A stretch of DNA of 64,000 bases from Physella acuta (taxonomy: Eukaryota > Mollusca > Gastropoda > Physidae): positions 237,501-301,500 of the forward strand of contig NW_026731904.1 in NCBI RefSeq assembly GCF_028476545.1. The letters are read 5' to 3'. The translations under genes were made by a program, and so were the position numbers. The notes beneath the pieces are model-generated. The model made no database searches. It was not told the origin of the DNA and saw nothing but the letters and a program-made list of their open reading frames with translations. Positions 56,001 to 64,000 of this stretch are shown here, one piece after another; the stretch's first letter is position 1; each line of letters opens with the position of its first letter.

Positions 56001-58636
56001 CTCTAATAGAGTGTCTGGTAGTTGGAACATGCAACAGCTCAGAGTGTCTGGTAGCTGGAACATGCAACAGCTCTAATAGAGTGTCTGGTAGCTGGAACAT
56101 GCAACAGCTCTAATAGAGTGTCTGGTAGCTGGAACATGCAACAGCTCTAATAGAGTGTCTGGTAGCTGGAACATGCAACAGCTCTAATAGAGTGTCTGGT
56201 AGCTGGAACATGCAACAGCTCTAATAGAGTGTCTGGTAGCTGGAACATGCAACAGCTCAGAGTGTCTGGTAGCTGGAACATGCAACAGCTCTAATAGAGT
56301 GTCTGGTAGCTGGAACATGCAACAGCTCTAATAGAGTGTCTGGTAGCTGGAACATGTAACAGCTCTAATAGAGTATCTGGTAGCTGGAACATGCAACAGC
56401 TCTAATAGAATGTCTGGTAGCTGGAACATGCAACAGCTCAGAGTGTCTGGTAGCTGGAACATGCAACAGCTCTAATAGAGTCTCTGGTAGCTGGAACATG
56501 CAACAGCTCTAATAGAGTGTCTGGTAGCTGGAACATGCAACAGCTCTAATAGAATGTCTGGTAGCTGGAACATGCAACAGCTCTAATAGAGTGTCTGGTA
56601 GCTGGAACATGCAACAGCTCTAATAGAGTGTCTGGTAGCTGGAACATGCAACAGCTCAGAGTCTCTGGTAGTTGGAACATGCAACAGCTCTAATAGAGTG
56701 TCTGGTAGCTGGAACATGCAACAGCTCTAATAGAGTGTCTGGTAGTTGGAACATGCAACAGCTCTAATAGAGTGTCTGGTAGCTGGAACATGCAACAGCT
56801 CTAATAGAGTGTCTGGTAGCTGGAACATGCAACAGCTCAGAGTGTCTGGTAGTTGGAACATGCAACAGCTCTAATAGAGTGTCTGGTAGCTGGAACATGC
56901 AACAGCTCTAATAGAGTGTCTGGTAGCTGGAACATGCAACAGCTCTAATAGAGTGTCTGGTAGCTGGAACATGCAACAGCTCAGAGTGTCTGGTAGTTGG
57001 AACATGCAACAGCTCTAATAGAGTGTCTGGTAGCTGGAACATGCAACCGCTCAGAGTGTCTGGTAGCTGGAACATGCAACAGCTCTAATAGAGTGTCTGG
57101 TAGTTGGAACATGCAACAGCTGTAATAGAGTGTCTGGTAGTTGGAACATGCAACAGCTCTAATAGAGTGTCTGGTAGCTGGAACATGCAACAGCTCTAAT
57201 AGAGTGTCTGGTAGCTGGAACATGCAACAGCTCTAATAGAGTGTCTGGTAGCTGGAACATGCAACAGCTCTAATAGAGTGTCTGGTAGTTGGAACATGCA
57301 ACAGCTCTAATAGAGTGTCTGGTAGCTGGAACATGCAACAGCTCTAATAGAGTGTCTGGTAGCTGGAACATGCAACAGCTCTAATAGAGTGTCTGGTAGT
57401 TGGAACATGCAACAGCTCTAATAGAGTGTCTGGTAGCTGGAACATGCAACAGCTCTAATAGAGTGTCTGGTAGCTGGAACATGCAACAGCTCTAATAGAG
57501 TGTCTGGTAGCTGGAACATGCAACAGCTCTAATAGAGTGTCTGGTAGTTGGAACATGCAACAGCTCTAATAGAGTGTCTGGTAGCTGGAACATGCAACAG
57601 CTCTAATAGAGTGTCTGGTAACTGGAACATGCAACAGCTCTAATAGAGTGTCTGGTAGCTGGAACATGTAACAGCTCTAATAGAGTGTCTGGTAGCTGGA
57701 ACATGCAACAGCTCTAATAGAGTGTCTGGTAGCTGGAACATGCAACAGCTCTAATAGAGTGTCTGGTAGCTGGAACATGCAACAGCTGTTATAGAATGTC
57801 TGGTAGTTGGAACATGCAACAGCTCTAATAGAGTATCTGGTAGCTGGAACATGCAACAGCTCTAATAGAGTGTCTGGTAGCTGGAACATGCAACAGCTCT
57901 AATAGAGTCTCTGGTAGCTGGAACATGCAACAGCTCAGAGTGTCTGGTAGTTGGAACATGCAACAGCTCTAATAGAGTATCTGGTAGCTGGAACATGCAA
58001 CAGCTCTAATAGAGTGTCTGGTAGCTGGAACATGCAACAGCTCTAATAGAGTCTCTGGTAGCTGGAACATGCAACAGCTCTAATAGAGTGTCTGGTAGCT
58101 GGAACATGCAACAGCTCTAATAGAGTGTCTGGTAGTTGGAACATGCAACAGCTCTAATAGAGTGTCTGGTAGCTGGAACATGCAACAGCTCTAATAGAGT
58201 GTCTGGTAACTGGAACATGCAACAGCTCTAATAGAGTGTCTGGTAGCTGGAACATGTAACAGCTCTAATAGAGTGTCTGGTAGCTGGAACATGCAACAGC
58301 TCTAATAGAGTGTCTGGTAGCTGGAACATGCAACAGCTGTTATAGAATGTCTGGTAGTTGGAACATGCAACAGCTCTAATAGAGTGTCTGGTAACTGGAA
58401 CATGCAACAGCTCTAATAGAGTGTCTGGTAGCTGGAACATGTAACAGCTCTAATAGAGTGTCTGGTAGCTGGAACATGCAACAGCTCTAATAGAGTGTCT
58501 GGTAACTGGAACATGCAACAGCTCTAATAGAGTGTCTGGTAGCTGGAACATGCAACAGCTCTAATAGAGTGTCTGGTAGTTGGAACATGCAACAGCTGTA
58601 ATAGAGTGTCTGGTAGCTGGAACATGCAACAGCTCT
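53069..58636 (+). repeat. 37/33-bp minisatellite in intron 8
   Basis: About 150 copies of AGAGTGTCTGGTAGCTGGAA then CATGCAACAGCTCTAAT. A 33-bp form lacks TAAT before the next AGAG, and GTAGTTGG and GTAACTGG variants are common. The last copy runs straight into a LINE fragment. Confidence 0.94.
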
Positions 58637-58850
58637 ATGACAGCTAACTGGAAGACCTGTCAGGGAGAACCAGGAAATACCACCAAAAGCATGGACCAAC
58701 TGATGGACAGATGGGTTGAACACTTTAAGGAAGTCCTAAATAGACCAGTACCTCTAAACCCATCACCATGGACCAAGCTAATGTAGACCTCCCCTATCAA
58801 CTGTGTGAAGCTTTCTAGAGAAAAGATTAAGAAACTCATCATCCACTCTT
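58622..58850 (+). mobile_element. LINE (non-LTR retrotransposon) fragment between two arrays
   Basis: Encodes MDQLMDRWVEHFKEVLNRP then VPLNPSP, the conserved segment just before the reverse transcriptase domain in RTE- and CR1-like LINEs (typically RW-x-EHF-x-x-LLNRP). Upstream, in another frame, NMQQLYD matches the region that normally precedes it, and downstream ANVDLP and, one frame over, INC..SREKIKKLI continue it. At least two frame changes mark it as decayed. About 230 bp remain. Clade assignment is tentative. Confidence 0.7.
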
Positions 58851-61800
58851 ACAGAAGCTAAGGGTCTTGAACCAAGGAAACATACACAGCACTCTTACAG
58901 AAGCTTGAACCAAGGAAACATACACAGCACTCTTACAGAAGCTTGAACCAAGGAAACATACACAGCACTCTTACAGAAGCTTGAACCAAGGAAACATACA
59001 CAGCACTCTTACAGAAGCTTGAACCAAGGAAACATACACAGCACTCTTACAGAAGCTTGAACCAAGGAAACATACACAGCACTCTTACAGAAGCTTGAAC
59101 CAAGGAAACATACACAGCACTCTTACAGAAGCTTGAACCAAGGAAACATACACATCACTCTTACAGAAACTAAGGGACTTGAACCAAGGAAACATACACA
59201 GCACTCTTACAGAAACTAAGGATCTTGAACCAAGGAAACATACACAGCACTCTTACAGAAGCTAACGGTCTTGAAGCAAGGAAACATACACAGCACTCTT
59301 ACAGAAACTAAGGGTCTTGAACCAAGGAAACATACACATCACTCTTACAAAAGCTAAGGGTCTTGAACCAAGGAAACATACACAGCACTCTTACAGAAGC
59401 TTGAACCAAGGAAACATACACAGCACTCTTACAGAAACTAAGGATCTTGAACCAAGGAAACATACACAGCACTCTTACAGAAGTTTGAACCAAGGAAACA
59501 TACACATCACTCTTACAGAAGCTAACGGTCTTGAACCAAGGAAACATACACAGCACTCTTACAGAAACTAAGGATCTTGAACCAAGGAAACATACACAGC
59601 ACTCTTACAGAAGCTTGAACCAAGGAAACATACACAGCAGTCTTACAGAAGCTTGAACCAAGGAAACATACACAGCACTCTTACAGAAGCTTGAACCAAG
59701 GAAACATACACAGCACTCTTACAGAAGCTTGAACCAAGGAAATATACACAGCACTCTTACAGAAGCTTGAAGCAAGGAAACATACACAGCACTCTTACAG
59801 AAGCTTGAAGCAAGGAAACATACACAGCACTCTTACAGAAGCTTGAACCAAGGAAACATACACAGCACTCTTACAGAAGCTTGAACCAAGGAAACATACA
59901 CAGCACTCTTACAGAAACTAAGGGTCTTGAACCAAGGAAACATACACAGCACTCTTACAGAAACTAAGGATCTTGAAGCAAGGAAACATACACAGCACTC
60001 TTACAGAAGCTAACAGTCTTGAAGCAAGGAAACATACACAGCACTCTTACAGAAACTAAGGGTCTTGAACCAAGGAAACATACACAGCACTCTTACAGAA
60101 ACTAAGGATCTTGAAGCAAGGAAACATACACAGCACTCTTACAGAAGCTAACAGTCTTGAAGCAAGGAAACATACACAGCACTCTTACAGAAACTAAGGG
60201 TCTTGAACCAAGGAAACATACACAGCACTCTTACAGAAGCTTGAAGCAAGGAAACATACACAGCACTCTTACAGAAGCTTGAACCAAGGAAACATTCACA
60301 GCACTCTTACAGAAGCTTGAACCAAGGAAACATACACAGCACTCTTACAGAAGCTTGAACCAAGGAAACATACACAGCACTCTTACAGAAGCTTGAACCA
60401 AGGAAACATACACAGCACTCTTACAGAAGCTTGAACCAAGGAAACATACACAGCACTCTTACAGAAGCTTGAACCAAGGAAACATACACAGCACTCTTAC
60501 AGAAGCTTGAACCAAGGAAACATACACAGCACTCTTACAGAAGTTAAGGGTCTTGAAACAAGGAAACATACACAGCACTCTTACAGAAGCTAAGGGTCTT
60601 GAACCAAGGAAACATACACAGCACTCTTACAGAAGCTTGAACCAAGGAAATATACACAGCACTCTTACAGAAGCTTGAACCAAGGAAACATACACAGCAC
60701 TCTTACAGAAGCTTGAACCAAGGAAACATACACAGCACTCTTACAGAAGCTTGAACCAAGGAAACATACACAGCACTCTTACAGAAGCTTGAACCAAGGA
60801 AACATACACAGCACTCTTACAGAAGCTTGAAGCAAGGAAACATACACAGCACTCTTACAGAAGCTTGAACCAAGGAAACATACACAGCACTCTTACAGAA
60901 GCTTGAACCAAGGAAACATACACAGCACTCTTACAGAAGCTTGAAGCAAGGAAACATACACAGCACTCTTACAGAAGCTTGAACCAAGGAAACATACACA
61001 GCACTCTTACAGAAGCTTGAACCAAGGAAACATACACAGCACTCTTACAGAAGCTTGAAGCAAGGAAACATACACAGCACTCTTACAGAAGCTTGAACCA
61101 AGGAAACATACACAGCACTCTTACAGAAACTAACGGTCTTGAACCAAGGAAACATACACAGCACTCTTACAGAAGTTAAGGGTCTTGAAGCAAGGAAACA
61201 TACACAGCACTCTTACAGAAGCTAAGGGTCTTGAACCAAGGAAACATACACAGCACTCTTACAGAAGCTAAGGGTCTTGAACCAAGGAAACATACACAGC
61301 ACTCTTACAGAAGCTTGAACCAAGGAAACATACACAGCACTCTTACAGAAGCTTGAACCAAGGAAACATACACAGCACTCTTACAGAAGCTAAGGGTCTT
61401 GAACCAAGGAAACATACACAGCACTCTTACAGAAACTAACGGTCTTGAAGCAAGGAAACATACACAGCATTCTCACAGAAGCTAAGGGTCTTGAACCAAG
61501 GAAACATACACAGCACTCTTACAGAAGCTAACGGTCTTGAAGCAAGGAAACATACACAGCACTCTTACAGAAGCTAAGGGTCTTGAACCAAGGAAACATA
61601 CACAGCACTCTTACAGAAGTTAAGGGACTTGAACCAAGGAAACATACACAGCACTCTTACAGAAACTAAGGATCTTGAACCAAGGAAACATACACAGCAC
61701 TCTTACAGAAGCTAACGGTCTTGAAGCAAGGAAACATACACAGCACTCTTACAGAAACTAAGGGTCTTGAACCAAGGAAACATACACAGCACTCTTACAG

Positions 61801-64000
61801 AAGCTTGAACCAAGGAAACATACACAGCACTCTTACAGAAACTAAGGGTCTTGAACCAAGGAAACATACACAGCACTCTTACAGAAACTAAGGGACTTGA
61901 ACCAAGGAAACATACACAGCACTCTTACAGAAGCTAAGGGTCTTGAACCAAGGAAACATACACAGCACTCTTACAGAAGTTAAGGGACTTTAACCAAGGA
62001 AACATACACAGCACTCTTACAGAAGTTAAGGGTCTTGAAGCAAGGAAACATACACAGCACTCTTACAGAAGTTAAGGGTCTTGAACCAAGGAAACATACA
62101 CAGCACTCTTACAGAAGCTTGAACCAAGGAAACATACACAGCACTCTTACAGAAACTAAGGATCTTGAACCAAGGAAACATACACAGCACTCTTACAGAA
62201 GTTTGAACCAAGGAAACATACACATCACTCTTACAGAAGCTAACGGTCTTGAACCAAGGAAACATACACAGCACTCTTACAGAAACTAAGGATCTTGAAC
62301 CAAGGAAACATACACAGCACTCTTACAGAAGCTTGAACCAAGGAAACATACACATCACTCTTACAGAAGCTTGAACCAAGGAAACATACACAGCACTCTT
62401 ACAGAAGCTAAGGGTCTTGAACCAAGGAAACATACACAGCACTCTTACAGAAGCTAACGGTCTTGAAGCAAGGAAACATACACAGCACTCTTACAGAAGC
62501 TTGAACCAAGGAAACATACACATCACTCTTACAGAAGCTTGAACCAAGGAAACATACACAGCACTCTTACAGAAGCTAAGGGTCTTGAACCAAGGAAACA
62601 TACACAGCACTCTTACAGAAGCTAAGGGTCTTGAACCAAGGAAACATACACAGCACTCTTACAGAAACTAACGGTCTTGAAGCAAGGAAACATACACAGC
62701 ATTCTCACAGAAGCCAAGGGTCTTGAACCAAGGAAACATACACAGCACTCTTACAGAAGCTAACGGTCTTGAAGCAAGGAAACATAAACAGCACTCTTAC
62801 AGAAGCTAACGGTCTTGAACCAAGGAAACATACACAGCACTCTCACAGAAGCTAACGGTCTTGAAGCAAGGAAACATACACAGCACTCTTACAGAAACTA
62901 AGGGTCTTGAACCAAGGAAACATACACAGCACTCTTACAGAAGCTTGAACCAAGGAAACATACACAGCACTCTTACAGAAACTAAGGGTCTTGAACCAAG
63001 GAAACATACACAGCACTCTTACAGAAACTAAGGGACTTGAACCAAGGAAACATACACAGCACTCTTACAGAAGCTAAGGGTCTTGAACCAAGGAAACATA
63101 CACAGCACTCTTACAGAAGTTAAGGGACTTTAACCAAGGAAACATACACAGCACTCTTACAGAAGTTAAGGGTCTTGAAGCAAGGAAACATACACAGCAC
63201 TCTTACAGAAGTTAAGGGTCTTGAACCAAGGAAACATACACAGCACTCTTACAGAAGTTAAGGGTCTTGAACCAAGGAAACATACACAGCACTCTTACAG
63301 AAGCTTGAACCAAGGAAACATACACAGCACTCTTACAGAAGTTAAGGGTCTTGAACCAAGGAAACATACACAGCACTCTTACAGAAGCTTGAACCAAGGA
63401 AACATACACAGCACTCTTACAGAAACTAAGGATCTTGAACCAAGGAAACATACACAGTACTCTTACAGAAGTTAGAACCAAGGAAACATACACATCACTC
63501 TTACAGAAGCTAACGGTCTTGAACCAAGGAAACATACACATCACTCTTGCAGAAGCTTGAACCAAGGAAACATACACAGCACTCTTACAGAAGTTAAGGA
63601 TCTTGAACCAAGGAAACATACACAGCACTCTTACAGAAGCTTGAACCAAGGAAACATACACAGCACTCTTACAGAAGCTTGAACCAAGGAAACATACACA
63701 GCACTCTTACAGAAGTTAAGGGACTTGAACCAAGGAAACATACACAGCACTCTTACAGAAGCTTGAACCAAGGAAACATACACAGCACTCTTACAGAAGC
63801 TTGAACCAAAGAAACATACACAGCACTCTTACAGAAGCTTGAACCAAGGAAACATACACAGCACTCTTACAGAAGTTAAGGGACTTGAACCAAGGAAACA
63901 TACACAGCACTCTTACAGAAGCTTGAACCAAGGAAACATACACAGCACTCTTACAGAAGCTAAGGGTCTTGAAGCAAGGAAACATACACAGCACTCTTAC
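58844..64000 (+). repeat. 38/46-bp minisatellite, runs off the right edge
   Basis: About 120 copies. The short unit is ACTCTTACAGAAGCTTGAAC then CAAGGAAACATACACAGC; the 46-bp form inserts AAGGGTCT after AAGCT. AAACTAAGGATCT, AAGCAAGG and CACATCAC variants occur in repeated orders. A rare variant GGGACTTTAACC at about 61984 and 63124 marks a 1140-bp block duplication. Open frames on both strands are by-products. Confidence 0.94.

Noticed and set aside
53720-58723. Minus-strand frames FQLPDTLLELLHVPATRHS
   Set aside because: Translation of the 37-bp array; no protein similarity.
58580-58786. Possible host exon in intron 8
   Set aside because: The peptide matches a LINE upstream-of-RT segment, not FERM F3, and has no suitable splice sites.

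Overview
Eukaryotic genomic DNA, most likely from a gastropod mollusc. It holds spliced exons with GT-AG introns, tRNA-derived SINEs, a hAT transposon, a LINE remnant and very large minisatellites. The mollusc call rests mainly on the minus-strand SINE at about 9080-9312, whose core resembles one I recall from gastropod genomes; it is an inference.

One real gene is visible. Eight plus-strand coding exons (9373-48793) join without a frame break into the first 255 residues, plus a split Trp codon, of a FERM-domain protein. It closely matches the N-terminus of non-receptor tyrosine phosphatase PTPN4/PTPN3 (fly Ptpmeg): YNVRASE at the start, RWLDP, EEYTRY, ASYAVQSELGD, IPNQ, LEMYGVDLH, ARDQSN. 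The rest of FERM F3 and the expected PDZ and phosphatase domains must lie beyond the right edge, because intron 8 runs at least 15.2 kb to the end of the window.

Layout. 1-9361: upstream region with G/C runs, a 2-kb inverted-repeat element (401-2404), copies of a dispersed repeat (R1), a nested insertion and a SINE. 9362-17089: exons 1-4 with several short arrays and a hAT remnant in intron 3. 17090-35861: intron 4, mostly one 14.2-kb minisatellite with higher-order duplications, ending in 20 copies of a 56-bp unit that contains the exon 5 acceptor. 35862-39942: exons 5-7, with about 100 copies of an exon 6 donor-like unit in intron 6. 39943-48704: intron 7, opening with 27 copies of its own donor, then a 4-kb 36/46-bp array and an 18-copy 56-bp array. 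48705-64000: exon 8 and the start of intron 8, made of a 34-bp array, R1 and palindromic DNA, and two 5-kb arrays meeting at a LINE fragment.

About 60% of the window is tandem repeat. The most notable signal is that three arrays are built on this gene's own exon/intron borders: the exon 5 acceptor, the exon 6 donor and the exon 7 donor. Amplified splice-site sequence therefore seems to be a recurrent way these introns have grown.
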